This document shows, in pieces, positions 52,938-64,000 of a stretch of DNA of 64,000 nucleotides. The notes below the pieces were generated by a model, which worked only from the letters and a program-made list of their open reading frames with translations, did not search any database and was not told the DNA's origin. The stretch comes from Omphalotus guepiniiformis. Lineage: Eukaryota; Basidiomycota; Agaricomycetes; Agaricales; Omphalotaceae. The position numbers were made by a program, and so were the translations under genes. The stretch lies in NCBI GenBank assembly GCA_028554645.1, contig JAQOOI010000050.1, positions 170,700 through 234,699 of the forward strand. Direction: 5' to 3'. The stretch's first letter is position 1; each line of letters opens with the position of its first letter.

Positions 52938-55900
52938 TTAAAACATACTACTAAATAATCCCCTATTTCTCCTTGGTGCAGGTTGTGGGTCCGCTCGTAA
53001 CGTAGATAGGCTGTTCAGCTGTTTCATTACCTGTCAAAAGAGTCAGACTATTTCCTACAAAGCGGAAACTTCACCTACCTCCTCTAACTTGTCTTTCCTC
53101 TCCTGCAAATCCAAATGTTTTCTTACTATCGGATTCTCTCTGGCAAACTCTATAATTTCCCTGCGGTCCAGGTCATATAGAAGTCTTGAGTCAATCTCGC
53201 GAGGGAACTGCCAAGAAATCAGAAACATACTCTCCGAAACCCAGCAGAACGTACCTGATAGAAGAACTGATCCAAAAGCTCGATATTAATGAACATTGCC
53301 GACGTATAAGCCAATTTGTCCGCTACAACGTTGAGAAACGCCTCCGGGCACAATACGTCGTTCTCTGGCCCTGCTTTGCACCGTTTCGATCTGAGTGCAG
53401 CGATACGAAGCTTGAGAATAGCCAGCCGGTCAGTGTAGAGCATTGCGTGTTTAGCATCTAATATTTGTGCAGGGGGATACCTGTACGATTCCGGTTCTTC
53501 TTCCTCAGATTGCTGCTGCTGTTCGTCTTCAACAAGCTGTAGAGTTTTCCTCGCCTTCCTTTCCTTGTCCTTTTCTTCTAGTCCCCTCACATACCCGACC
53601 AGCGTACCTAACCTTCTACTTCCCCCAACCTTTCTACGAATCTCCTTCAACTTTGTTTCGCACATACCAACCTCTTTCTCAAACAAATCCACAGCCCTCT
53701 CTCTTCCCAAGTCCCACTCCCGTTGGTCCACCTCCACCTCATACTTGTACGGTTTTATGCAGTTCTCCACCTGGTCACTTGCAACCCCGATTCGATCCCT
53801 CAGAATATGGTGTGAAAATTCTACCAGCCTCTCCGCCGCCTTTGGATGATGATTGAACGGCTCCCCACTCGCGATTGAGTCAATCAGCGCTCTCAATCCG
53901 TCAGCTACTAGCAAGGTGGAATCTCTCCCCACGCCTGACTTGGTCAAAAGCGAAGAAGCCGCGTCCAGCTTGTGTTTCCAGTACGGATCAACGTTCTCTA
54001 CACCCTTCACTCTGGAATCTTGCGCTAGTTCGCCTAGCTCCTTCGCCCTCTTGTCTAACCAGTATAGCTGTTCCAGCACATCCATCACCTTGTCATCCAG
54101 CATTGCCTTGAGCTTTTCCCGAATGAATGGCTTCTTGAACTGCGCGGTGGCGTCTTTGAATCGTGCTTTGAGCGCATCCATCGTTTCCGCTACATAGGAC
54201 TCCGCCGTGATCCTCCGGTCATTATACTGTACTTTGAACTGATACGTCGCCTCCTCCAATTCCAACTGGACCGCGTTCGTGATTCCATGCAAGGAAGACG
54301 CCATCGAGCTTTCCAGTACCTCCATCAACCGCCTTCTCAAAGTGTCGGTCCCAACCATCAACGAGCTTGACGAACCAAAGATATCCCGATGTGCCCCAAA
54401 ATATTCATTTTCTCTTCTTTTTACCACCTCGCCAGTCCTCTCCCCCCTTCGCGCCTCCTTGGCTTTAGTCACAACCCCTACGTATCCTAAATGCAACGGA
54501 TATCTGTTGCCAGCCAAAATTGCCGCTCCATGTTCAGGAGGCACTAAATCCATCTTCGTCACAACACCGATCGTTCTCAAGCCCAATGGGTCAACCTTCC
54601 GACTGGCTCTTAAGGCCGGCGAGTTGGCCAAATCCACATCAGCTGCACATACAGCAAGAATGATATTTGGTTCTCGAATATATTTGTCGCACAATGCAGA
54701 TATTTTTTCTCGGAGAGAATCTGGCTGGTCCATGGATGCAATTTGGACGTATCCAGGGAGATCAATAAGTGTGAGGTCTGGAACGTGGGGAGAGTAGATA
54801 CGAAGATCGATAGGTTCGTTAGAGACCGCTTCGGAGGCGGGGACAGCGAGATTGAGGTCGGTCAAAGTACGCTGAATGTCGGAGAAGTCTTTGATCTTTC
54901 CTAGACCAAGTGCGGGAAATTCACCGTATTCAGTCGGTTGCTGACCAGAGGGAGTAGGGGTGTGTACGAGGGTTAATTCGATAGGTCGACGGGTGACCAT
55001 GTTGTCACCTCTGTAGCAATAGTGAGTTCAAGCAAAAATCTTGTACATAAGCTTTAGTACTCACTTGGGTAAGAACTGATGCCCGACAATTGCTTCCAGC
55101 ACAGAGCTCTTTCCCGAACTCTGACTTCCAATGACAACAATACTAGGTAGTTTCAACGCGTCACTCTGATCAATACTAAGCAGCATGCTTCGTATTTCAA
55201 TCAGCTTGCGTGTCAGATGCATCAGCCCGTTGTGTTGCATTTCAAAACCACCCTCCCCGCTTGCATCCTTCGAAGACGGTTTCGAATCAGAGGGTGAAGA
55301 CAAAGTGGCAGCGACCAAAGCAGCAACAATAGCTTCATCCGTGGGTGGTCGCTTCTGAGAGCCTGAAGAAGCGTCGTCTTCCTCGTTCGAACTCTTCCTA
55401 TCACGATTCCGTTCCGAGAATAGATCTTTGACGAACTGAGGAGTCTCCAGTTCAGGTAGCTTGATTTCAGAAACACGAGCCTTGACAGATTTCACGCCGC
55501 CGTCCGAAGCAGAGTCAAACAAGTCGACCGCAGTGTCTTGCACCGCGTTCATCCAAGACTGTGAGGTTTTTCGAAATTCTGTTCCATTATGAGAAATTAT
55601 TCGCGCGAAAGAAGATATATTCACCTTCGAACTGATACTGTGCATACCCAAGCCCTCCAGCACCAATAGCGGCACCCGCTATAGGCACTCTGAACGCCCT
55701 GGCAACGAATCTCGGAATAGACGAGTACGAAAGAGCTCGTGCGTGTATTCGCCTCATACCTGCCATCGAAAAGAGTCGCGTATCGACGCTTGAAAGACCC
55801 AGAAGCAAGCAATGTATTGAATTGTCGATGCGCAGGCTTACCGTGCTCAACGGTTACCTGCCGTCGAGAAGTATGCGTAGCAGCATTACCACCATACAAA

Positions 55901-55983
55901 CGCATTGCAGTCAAGCCATACGTGACTGCTTTCCGATTTGCAAGTAATAACGAAGAAAAGTAACGCCTTGTAGTCCGGTACAT
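52938..55983 (-). CDS. MGM1: MGM1/OPA1 dynamin-like GTPase, mitochondrial
   Basis: Exons 55842-55983, 55625-55759, 55065-55578, 53255-55010, 53079-53207 and 52938-53030 give 922 aa. A mitochondrial presequence ([18 protein letters not shown]) is followed by a transmembrane helix near 70-88 ([17 protein letters not shown]). The GTPase has G1 GSQSSGKSS (about 243-251), G3 DLPG (about 346) and G4 TKMD (about 414), then the bundle and stalk/paddle. MGM1 fuses inner mitochondrial membranes and shapes cristae. Yeast has long and short forms made by rhomboid cleavage after the helix; the Ala/Gly-rich helix fits that. It is divergent from the aldolase gene with 208 bp between starts. Confidence 0.9.
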
Positions 55984-56191
55984 ATTGGCGCTGAATATTG
56001 AATATTGAGAGCAGACGCAAGAATCAAAGAAAGTAATAGTATGGTCGGTATCTCGGCACGTTACGTAACATTACTTGCTGCCAATCTGTCACGTGCATTT
56101 ATTGTCAAACTTTCACTGTCAGAACTATCATGTGGAGGTTCGTTACTTATCGATGTAAAAAAATCCCAAGTACCTTACTTACTTCGTGACC

Positions 56192-57230
56192 ATGTCCAAG
56201 GCTCCTTCACCAGGATACTATGTCCCGGCTGTTTTATTCTTTCAAGAGAACGAGGACATCGATGTACCTGCGTACAAGGCTCACATCCTCAGGCTGGCGC
56301 AGGTATTTCTACTATTCAACGCCGTGTGTCTTGAGATTTAGCACTCTTGACTACAGGGAGGTGTGACTGGCATTCTAGTTCAAGGTAGCAACGGTGAAGC
56401 TCAACATCTGTCTCATGAGGAACGAAAGCAGGCCATCCAAGTTGCCCGTGAGACTCTTGATGAGAACGGATTTCAGAATGTGCTAGTCATCGCTGGAACC
56501 GGCGCGCAATCTACTCGCGAGACTAAACAGCTTTGTCTCGACGCAAAGGAAGCTGGTGCCAGTCACGTTCTAGTGCTTACACCGTCGACATGGGCTGCTC
56601 AGATGAATCCCGAAAATATCATTCGCTTCCATCGGGAGGTATGACATGGAAATCCAAAACTTCTCAGCTCAGTCACTGATTTATATGAAGGTTGCAGACG
56701 CCTGTCCCCTGCCTTATATGATATATAATTTTCCTACTGTGACTGCAGGTTTGGACCTTGACTCTGACACCATTGCTGCACTTGCCTCCCACCCTAACAT
56801 CGTTGGCACCAAGCTTTCCTGCGGAAACGTTGGCAAATTGCAGCGACTTGCCTCACAGTTCCCTTCCTCCGAATTTGCCGTTTTCGCAGGCAAGAGTGAT
56901 TTCTTTCTGCATGGACTGTTATCTGGTGGCACGGGCGCCATCGCAGCTCTCGTTAACATCGTCCCGAAAGTACATGGGAAGGTGCTGAAGCTCCACCAGG
57001 AAGGCAGGTTTCCCGAGGCCATGGCGCTACAGGCCAAATTGGGCCGTGCTGATTGGGCGACGCAGAAGATCGGTGGCGTTGGAGGCGTGAAGGCTATTGT
57101 GTCGAAGAACTTTGGATATGGTGTACCATATGTGAGGGGTCCTTTAAAGTCAGTTGCGGTAGACGACCTTGACCAGAATAGATGGTATGATGCCCTCGAA
57201 GAAGTCATTAGGTTGGAAAAGTCTCTTTGA
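56192..57230 (+). CDS. DapA/HOGA-type class I aldolase
   Basis: Exons 56192-56302, 56357-56638 and 56691-57230 give 310 aa of the dihydrodipicolinate-synthase (DHDPS/NAL) superfamily: phosphate/keto-acid loop VQGSNGEAQHLSHEER (about 45-60), catalytic Tyr in YMIYNFP (Y143) and Schiff-base Lys in VGTKLSCGN (K172), then HGLLSGGTGAIAALVNIVPK. Fungi do not make lysine through DapA, so the likely role is 4-hydroxy-2-oxoglutarate aldolase (hydroxyproline breakdown) or another pyruvate-dependent lyase; substrate is inferred, not seen. No N-terminal presequence is evident. Confidence 0.85.
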
Positions 57231-57399
57231 TTCTGTACAATATATATATTTATCGTACTTACTTACTTACATGACATATAGTGAAATGATAAGCAAATGA
57301 TAAGCCGAAGAGTCCACGAAGTCGCGGCAACCCTAACCCAAGAAATGCGCTACCATCTGCCTTCTTGTCTTAACTGCCATCGTGCAAGTTGATCCCAAC
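57231..57399. other. Short intergenic region
   Basis: 169 bp between the aldolase stop and the mitofissin-like start; contains a TATATATATTTAT run near 57241 and a repeated CTTACTTACTTAC. Confidence 0.6.
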
Positions 57400-57670
57400 A
57401 TGGCATTAGGTCGCCTTTTTCATTACGCCTTTGATGCTGTCCTAGTGTCGACCGTTTTTGCTGGCGTCAAGCGGTCAAGTGGTTTTGCGTGCGTTCTCTG
57501 CTTTCTTTCCAGGCACTGCGTCCAACCTGAACTCGTTTAGACCTGATACCTCTCAAATTACGCAACCCACTGCTCGCTCGGCCGCAGAATCATTTCTAGG
57601 TGTGGGAGAGACTATCTTCAACATGCTTCAAGGCACTGCGGTCAACAGTCTATACTTCGTGAAGAAATGA
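57400..57670 (+). CDS. ATG44: Atg44/mitofissin homologue (DUF1748)
   Basis: Two exons (57400-57488, 57541-57670) give 72 aa: MALGRLFHYAFDAVLVSTVF then AGVKRSSGFAPDTSQI and FLGVGETIFNMLQGTAVNSL, ending YFVKK. The length and the GRLxHYAFDAVL and GVKRSSG signatures fit the DUF1748 family, whose yeast member Atg44/Mdi1 acts in the mitochondrial intermembrane space in fission and mitophagy. The amphipathic N-terminal helix is visible. The gene is easily missed because exon 1 is short and ends in a split Ala codon. MGM1, a fusion factor, lies 1.4 kb away; the closeness may be chance. Confidence 0.85.
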
Positions 57671-57999
57671 TGTTACCGGCCGTCTGACTTGGAACGGATT
57701 AGTGTGGCTGTGATTTTGGGGAAGTTCTTGTCGAACGAGTGCGTAAAGCAGTGCAAAGGACACGACTGGTTTACCCTTCCTTCACAGGCGACAGCATCCG
57801 TTCATATGTGCTAGTTATTTACTGCAGATGTGCCGTCATCTGTTTCTATTCATTATTTGCCTATTGCGATTAGGAATGTACAATGGACCACCTCTCTTTT
57901 TCTTTTTGAAACCCGTTAGTTAAGATAACAGTACACACACATGCATCGAAGTACTTCTACAGACGAGACACTGTAGAATAAGAGAAGCTACACTCATCA
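57671..57999. other. Convergent 3' region
   Basis: Between the mitofissin-like gene (+) and the MED25-like gene (-); no further gene seen. Confidence 0.6.
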
Positions 58000-60900
58000 T
58001 CAACTTGGACCCTGTCCTTCTGCGTTCCTTTGCATAAATGACTGAAGCATCTCCATGCTCAAATTACTCGCCATTCCAGGCGGGCCACCACCAGAAGGTC
58101 CACCACCTACAGCGGACCTTGGAAGACTAGCTGTCATCATGTTCTGTCCCTGTCCTTGAGTCATATTCATATTCATAGGTCTATGCATGCCCTGTCCTAG
58201 CGATCCTAGCAGACCAGCCATATTACCTTGCGCACCAAACTGAGCAGACATAAGGTCAGGTGGTTGTTGCTGTAATGGAAGCCCAGGCCTGATGCCCCCC
58301 GGCATGAGAGACATCCCCGAGCTCTGCTGAGGACCTTGAGCATGGTTTTGTTGCATGCCGTTACCCACGCCATTACCTCCTGCAATGTTGCCCATCCCGC
58401 CACCCATACTACCCCCTACTGCCATGGTGTTCGCTATCATCCCAGGACTTGCCTCTCCGTTAGAAGCGCCTCCTCTGGCCATCCTCGTTTGTGTAACCCA
58501 TGCCTTGACAGCTTTGGGACTGTAAGTCTGGCGGGCAGTGATTGTATCCTAGAAAGTACTTGCGCTGGCATGTTGATGCCATGCTGCATGAGAGCGCCTG
58601 CTAATGTGGGCTTGGGCATTTCTGGGGATTCCCGATAGTGGGAAGATTGCTCCGATCAGGCCATGCGACGGTATCGCCGCAATAAGGGCGTTGTTCGTTT
58701 GCTGACCGGAAGGTAGTGTCCACCCTGACGCGACATACTAATATCCAGAAGTGTTATGACACTCAAGGCGCCAAAGGGTACGCGACTTACCGTCTTGGAA
58801 CTGGTGGACCAAACCAAACAAGTGTCGTGAACGAATTCTCGTTGATTAAATTCATCCTCTGATCTGTGTGATACGCCATGAGGGCGAAAAGTGCAAACGA
58901 CAGGCCTATGCCGCTTGGCCCATAGCCTGAAAATCGTTAAACGAGGACAACTGGATCCCTCGTCTGGTTGAGGACCATCTGCTGGGGCCATGTTTCTGGA
59001 CGGCTACCAAACGATGCCATTAGTGATCTACCAAGTTTCATGTGTAAGCTGCGGATACCTCTCGGATAAATTGGCAGAGTGTGCAGCGACGAAGATTTTT
59101 AGATCTGCCTTTCCCATGTTTGGGTCTCCGCGCAATAGCAATGTCCCGTTCCATACTGCAACGGACTGAGGTTTTTCCAGCAGGTGTCGTACTAGGGCCA
59201 GGGTTGCTGGCCAGCTTGGGTAAACAAATCGTTCATTCCCTGTGGCCCCATTTACCATTCCCGGAGGCACTGACCGCACTCAATTCCATTGAATTAGAAA
59301 ACTTGAGGGCCACCTGATCCTGGATTTGAGTTCGTGTTCAGATGATTGTTCGGAATGCCGACCGAGCTTAGAGCTGGACTCTGATTCTGGCTCGGGTTCT
59401 TGTAGACCAGTTGGCGGTGGACCGGTACCCATCTGCCCTTGAGTCCTTCCACTTCTTTCGGATTGTTCGATGAGTTTGGTGCATCTGAGCCGCGACATCA
59501 GGCGACATCATTGCATCCTTTGAGGAAGCCCGTGCATTCCGGGCTGGGGTACTACATTCGGAGGGCTACCTACCTAGACCAACGCTTGAGTTCGGGACAT
59601 TCCGCATTTGGGATTGCAGGTCGGACTGGGGCGGTTTGACCGTGATTAGGATGTGAGGTGTTAATAGAATTTGCTCTTCCAGATCCTTCGGCTGCGACTG
59701 GAACTGGGGGACCCGGCGCAGGAAAGGGAGTTGAGGCAGACGGCTGTGATGGTGGGATAGTAGGATTGACGTTGGCATGAGCAACAAGGGGTGAGGTATC
59801 AGATTTCACCGGTGCACTCATATTGCCTTGATCGGGATTAGAAGCAGGGGCAGACCCAGTCGCCTCCATGCTTTGAGACTGGCCGGTGGTAGATTTAGGG
59901 CCATTGCTAGCACCCCAGACCCATTGCAGGAGGGCCGCCTTGGCCTTGAGCCGTAGTGATTTTGACCTTGACCAGGACCCTGCGTCTGTCTCAGTCTGAA
60001 TGTCTGGGCCAATTGCGCCATCATAACCTTCGCTTTGTCCTGTGATGGCCTTCTTTTAGCAAGCTCTGCCCTCACAAACTCAGCTCTGGATGTGTCGCCT
60101 GCCTGATTAGCCTGCGCAAGGGTGGCCTCAAGCCTCTTTATCACCTCTTCTCCAGCACGAAAGGCGAGAAAAGAGCTCCTGGGCACTAGACAGACTTTGA
60201 AAGGGAGGCATGCCGGGGGGTAAGTTTATCGGCATATTGGAAACGCCAGGCGCTGGTCCCTGTGGCATTTGAAATGGTGGTGCCGAAGGACCAGGTTTAG
60301 GGGATTGCGTGCTAGTGCTTGGAGTCATCGCAGCAGCGATGCGAGGTGATGCTATTGGAGGCTGAGTGCGAAGGCGCTTCGCGTCGGGGGAGCGCTCGGT
60401 AACAGCAGATTCTCCGGGACGCTTTACACCACCTAAAAACATGTAATGAATATCAGTACCACAGGTGAATGATCATCATCCTACCCTTCAGTGGAATGTT
60501 TTGAAAGTAGCAAGGTAGGCTGTATGCGGAGGGCGCATTGTGAACCACGATGAAGGCGATTTGCTCAGTAACGGCTGCATGACATTTTATCAGGGTCTGG
60601 AAAAGATGATTTAAATGGAGCACACACAGAGAAGAGTGAAGCTCCGCAACCTTCTTGTTCTTGGGATTTAGGACCAGAGAAACTTATATGGATTTTTCTC
60701 TGCACCATCGTTAGGCTCGAACATGCGAAATCGACCATCAAAACGCACATTAGCCAGTTCGGAGGTATTGTTTCCCATGTTGTATCATCCGAGAGGCAGG
60801 ATTTTCGTTACATTGGGGGTGTTGAACAGAATCAGGACAAGAAGAGGTCAAGTGGATGATGTGATATGCAGGCGGACGACTGGGATTTTTCCGGCGTATA

Positions 60901-61381
60901 CGAGTTAAATAAAGTGTCGAACATCTTTTTCACGAATTAGAGTATTGGAAATGAAAAGTGGCATCCAAAAATACCTCAATTGCAGCGACAAAGACCTTCA
61001 AGGGTTGCCATTCCGCGGCCTTCCTCCAGCTGAGGTGACTCCCAGGCCAAGCTGGCTGAAAATTCGTCCTTCATCGCTTTCACTACCAGGCCAGATTCAG
61101 AGAAGAACTTCTTGCATAGGATGGGGGAAGGCAGAGTATCCGAAGTGCCATAGGTTTATCAATCCGAGACGAAACTACAAGACCTAGAGTGAGAAGACAA
61201 TTGATAGACGAAATATGAGAAGCATACGGTATAGCCTGGACATGTTTCTCCAATTCGTTTGAAGAGAGCACCAACATAATGAGGAAATACAAAGTTCCAT
61301 TGAAAGAAGAGAGAGGTTGAAGAATCGGCAAGAATGAGGATGGCAAGCCAAATCGCCCAGATTAGCAGAATCAGGAGCCAT
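58000..61381 (-). pseudogene. MED25-like Mediator subunit, frame-damaged
   Basis: On the minus strand the pieces run from an N-terminal von Willebrand A domain (WLAILILADSSTSLFFQWN; TYGTSDTLPSPILCKKFFSE; RGMATLEGL) through VRFDGRFRMFEPNDGAEKNP, a Pro/Ser-rich linker with a helix (KRLEATLAQANQAGDTSRAE), a PTOV-like domain (WPATLALVRHLLEKPQSVAV; LVWFGPPVPR; HGLIGAIFPLSGIPEMPKPT) and a Gly/Met/Gln-rich tail ending MEMLQSFMQRNAEGQGPS. MED25 bridges activators and Mediator. Single-base frame errors appear near 58,545, 60,800-60,870, 61,010-61,035 and 61,155. They may be real decay or sequencing errors, since quality also falls further right. Confidence 0.6.
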
Positions 61382-61688
61382 GTCGCTAACAAGTTGAAGT
61401 CCAAGCCTGGGCGCTAATTTACCCTCAATAAATAATTATCATTTATTCTGCACAGTGCATATATTCAGCATATATTCACTACATATATAATCAGTACTCA
61501 AACTCTCAAGCTCGAGTTCAATCCTTTGCCACTCCTTCAAGACTCCTTGCCACTCATCTAGTCTTAAGCTTAAGATTAAATGCTTTGTATGCTGGCTCAC
61601 CGATATCCTTCCTTTATGTAAAGCAGACTCAACCATTCACCGTTCTCTCTGGTTGGTGCAGAAGCCTCGTTAATTTCTTGCTCTGACC
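61382..61688. other. Intergenic region
   Basis: AT-rich with ATATATTCAGCATATATTC-type repeats near 61455-61485. No gene. Confidence 0.5.
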
Positions 61689-62400
61689 ATGTCCTCCGTC
61701 TCTAGAACCTTCACAATCAATGCTACAAGTCCCTTGATTCTCTATCAAGGTGCATGGCAAGGAGAGTATATTTCCAACGATGACGACTTGGTGTATGTCC
61801 CAAGTCCTTGAAACTCGTCCGACGTTCCCTTGAACTGTCAAGTTTAGCTTCCTTCCTTTTATGTCATCTAACCAGTCTGGCTCCTTTGCCGTTTTCAACT
61901 TCACTGGTACAGAGGTCCACCTAAGTGGAACTAGCAATACGGATGCTAGGTGCGTGTCTTCTCTTGATTTCATTGCATCTCTTTACATTCAACTAGGGTA
62001 TCGGTGGATGGACAAAGCTACAGTCTTTCAAACGCTGCCGGGAGTTTGTTGGACCCCACGAAGTTCGATTTGTTTCAAGCAACTGACCTGTCCAACGACA
62101 CATCCCACACGGTCATCCTTTTTAATGACGGTCAAAGCCGTACCTCCCACCTGGGAAGTCTTCGACCTTTGTTTCCAGTAAGCCGATGGTTTTCACAAGT
62201 TTCATTTTTTTCCCCTTGGTTGACCTCTCATGCCAATATGCTTATAGGATTATCCTGGGTACAAATGCGTATCTTCACCAGAACGACACAACCAGATTGT
62301 TTTTTTTCCAAGACACGATTTTTTTCAATAACCAAGCCTCCAAATAGCACTTGGCAAACAGGACACATCAGAGTTTTCCGCGGATCTGAATAGCGGGAGT
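61689..62400 (+). CDS. Surface-protein-like fragment, 5' part
   Basis: MSSVSRTFTINATSPLILYQ starts at 61689. An intron follows near 61791-61868, then exon SGSFAVFNFTGTEVHLSGTS, a second intron (about 61949-61996, GTGCGT...CTAG) and an exon with VSVDGQSYSLSNAAGSLLD and LSNDTSHTVILFNDGQSRTS. This pattern fits a large agaricomycete family of beta-sandwich extracellular domains usually followed by one membrane helix and a cytosolic tail. After about 62,270 the frame breaks among poly-T runs, so the membrane part is not recovered. The function of the family is unknown. Confidence 0.5.
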
Positions 62401-64000
62401 ATACAGTAAGTTTTTCGCAACAAACCTTTCCTTCTGTTTCAACTGGCTCATTACCTTTCTCGATAGCTTCACTGACCCAAGCTTGGCCGCCAGAACTTCC
62501 GGGCTACGGTTTCCTTTTTTTTCGTAGGTGTTTTTCAGACTCGAGTGGCATTCACTGTACCAGAAATTCCACATACTTCTAAATTAGGGCGACCGTATTG
62601 CTGGTCCTATCTGGTCTTTGTGTTGTCTTCATTAGGTTACCCCTTTACACCGTACAACTTGACGGCCGGGCCCCTGTAATCAAGATCTCACAGGCAATCG
62701 AGCTGCTAACGCTCAGCAAACGTGCCTCACCAGCAAGTGCTGTATCAAACAAACAGGTCTAGACAGCAAAAGATCTACACAATCTCACCCTCACGTTGCA
62801 CAACCTGCTGAGGCGAGCCAGGTCTGTCAGCATAAGATTATGCAATTTGTTTGACAAGTAACTTCAATCCTTCGTGAGTCGTATTGATCAAAGCTATGGT
62901 TCAGTCATAAATCTTGTCAGAAAAAAAAAAAACCCTTCATGTTCCCCCCCCCCCAAACCCCCCACCCCCCCCCCCCCCCCCCCCCCCCAAAAGAAAAACA
63001 AAAAAAAAAAAACCAAAGGGGTCCAACCAGCACGGTGTCAGCCATAATCTCAAGATCCCTTTCTCCGACCCAATTAGCCGCCCTGTGAGCTTGTTCACCT
63101 TGAAGCCCTTTGTTTACAGCTATTGCTGCATTTTTTTAATAACAGCGAAAAACTTCGGAGAATCCCACCAGTTATAGTCGGCATTTCTACTAATCGCTGG
63201 TGCACTTCTACTATGTTTGCCTTCATCCTGATCTTCATCCGTCTTCATCGCAGGCGACGCCGTCGGGTTCACATGACTCGCCAACTCACTGTTTCGCCAT
63301 CCACTTTCTGTGCTCGCAGGGGTTTTACAAATCGAACCCATCTAAGGTTCTACTGGTTCATTCGAGCCGACATCTCAGTATGATGAGAGGTATAAAGTTT
63401 TTCCCCCCCCCCCCCCGGCCCATGCGGACGAAGACGCATCACGTTCAGCAGAGGTCTGTGCTTTGAATTTCAAGCTGTGGAAGTGCGAATCCTCAATTGC
63501 CAGTATTTTGTTTTAGTCAAAATATTCAACCATCAAGAGTGTCCAAGCACTGGTATAAACCCTGCACGCTTTCTTTGTGCTGGCTCCATGACCAGAGTTT
63601 TCGTCTACCGATCATCATTAGGATGTCAGAACAGGAACTTTTGACTTACGTGCGAAGCAATTGATCAACATGATTTGCATATCTTGACCCGTCCTCATCG
63701 CTTTCTCCCCATCATCCCGGACATTGGACGTCCTGGGTGACCCGCAGTCTTCTTTTGGTCTTCGAACTGCTGAACTTGATGTCAGAAATGATGTTACTAT
63801 GGCGCGCTTTAATTGAATATTTGCCTTCGTGTATGGTGGCACAGATGCCCAAAAAACTGAGGTTTGTTACACGTAGCCTGGGGCCTCGCTACGATGGGCT
63901 ATGATCTATCTTTGACTAACCTTCCTGACCGATGTGGAATACTCCCTGCTCTCACCCTCTGACTATCAATCTAGCGAGCCAGCTATGGAACATGATGACG
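62401..64000. other. Low-quality/low-complexity end region
   Basis: Contains long A and C homopolymers (about 62920-63015, with a broken C run of about 30 at 62966-62988, and 63401-63417). Fragments of a membrane or Ser-rich protein may exist (FLITAKNFGESHQL near 63131), but no frame holds. I cannot support a gene here. Confidence 0.5.

Noticed and set aside
56714..57208. 164-codon minus-strand ORF
   Set aside because: Shadow of the aldolase exon, which has a full family signature on the plus strand.
62914..63177. ORF with poly-Pro run as a proline-rich protein
   Set aside because: The Pro run is translated from a C homopolymer that looks like an artefact; no frame continuity on either side.
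31000..64000. A biosynthetic or defence gene cluster
   Set aside because: The genes are unrelated housekeeping functions on both strands; no backbone enzyme, transporter or regulator set is present.

Overview
The window is nuclear DNA of a filamentous basidiomycete, most likely an agaricomycete mushroom. The evidence is dense genes with several 45-65 bp introns each, a secreted protein that looks like the mushroom 'fruit-body specific protein a', fungal MGM1, MAF1, NUP159, Lot5/pICln and mitofissin-like orthologues, and chromodomain Ty3/gypsy, hAT and DDE transposons typical of this class.

The window has two halves. Positions 1-31,000 are an AT-rich transposon graveyard. Element A is a Ty3/gypsy chromovirus (82-16753, TSD AAGGG) that has grown to 16.7 kb through nested insertions. 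One insertion is a 5.6-kb giant fold-back element (3468-9055) made of two near-identical inverted arms packed with AGCT-rich arrays. Another is a solo LTR of family B (13421-13873) that splits the A reverse transcriptase. Element B (18431-24701, TSD GCCTT) is a younger chromovirus with nearly identical LTRs. Both A and B look self-primed in the Tf1/sushi manner, and each splits an antisense host-like exon. A 627-bp palindromic MITE (17546-18172) lies between them and shares its terminal bases with the fold-back element. Further right are a DDE transposase relic split by a third LTR family (25985-27010) and a multi-exon hAT transposase gene (27678-30743).

From about 31 kb the sequence becomes ordinary euchromatic genes: a secreted fruit-body-type protein (+), a MARVEL-type membrane protein (-), a 51-codon small gene (-), an LSB-type SH3 protein with a 6-nt microexon (-), Lot5/pICln (+), an FG nucleoporin NUP159 whose propeller exon carries a MITE (-), a proline-rich WH2-like protein (-), a NUDIX CoA diphosphatase (+), an aminoglycoside-phosphotransferase/AIM9-like pseudogene (+), MAF1 (-), a peroxisomal SCP2 protein (+), MGM1 (-), a DapA/HOGA-type aldolase (+), an Atg44 mitofissin homologue (+), a frame-damaged MED25-like gene (-) and part of a surface-protein-like gene (+). 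Sequence quality drops after about 62.2 kb, with long homopolymers.

The genes are housekeeping and form no obvious pathway cluster. Two mitochondrial fission/fusion factors (MGM1 and the mitofissin homologue) lie within 5 kb. Several divergent pairs share very short promoters, as little as 77 bp between start codons. The most unusual items are the giant fold-back element, the MITE inside the NUP159 coding exon that could be spliced as a new intron, the two self-priming LTR elements, and an exact -1 frameshift heptamer between gag and pol of element B.
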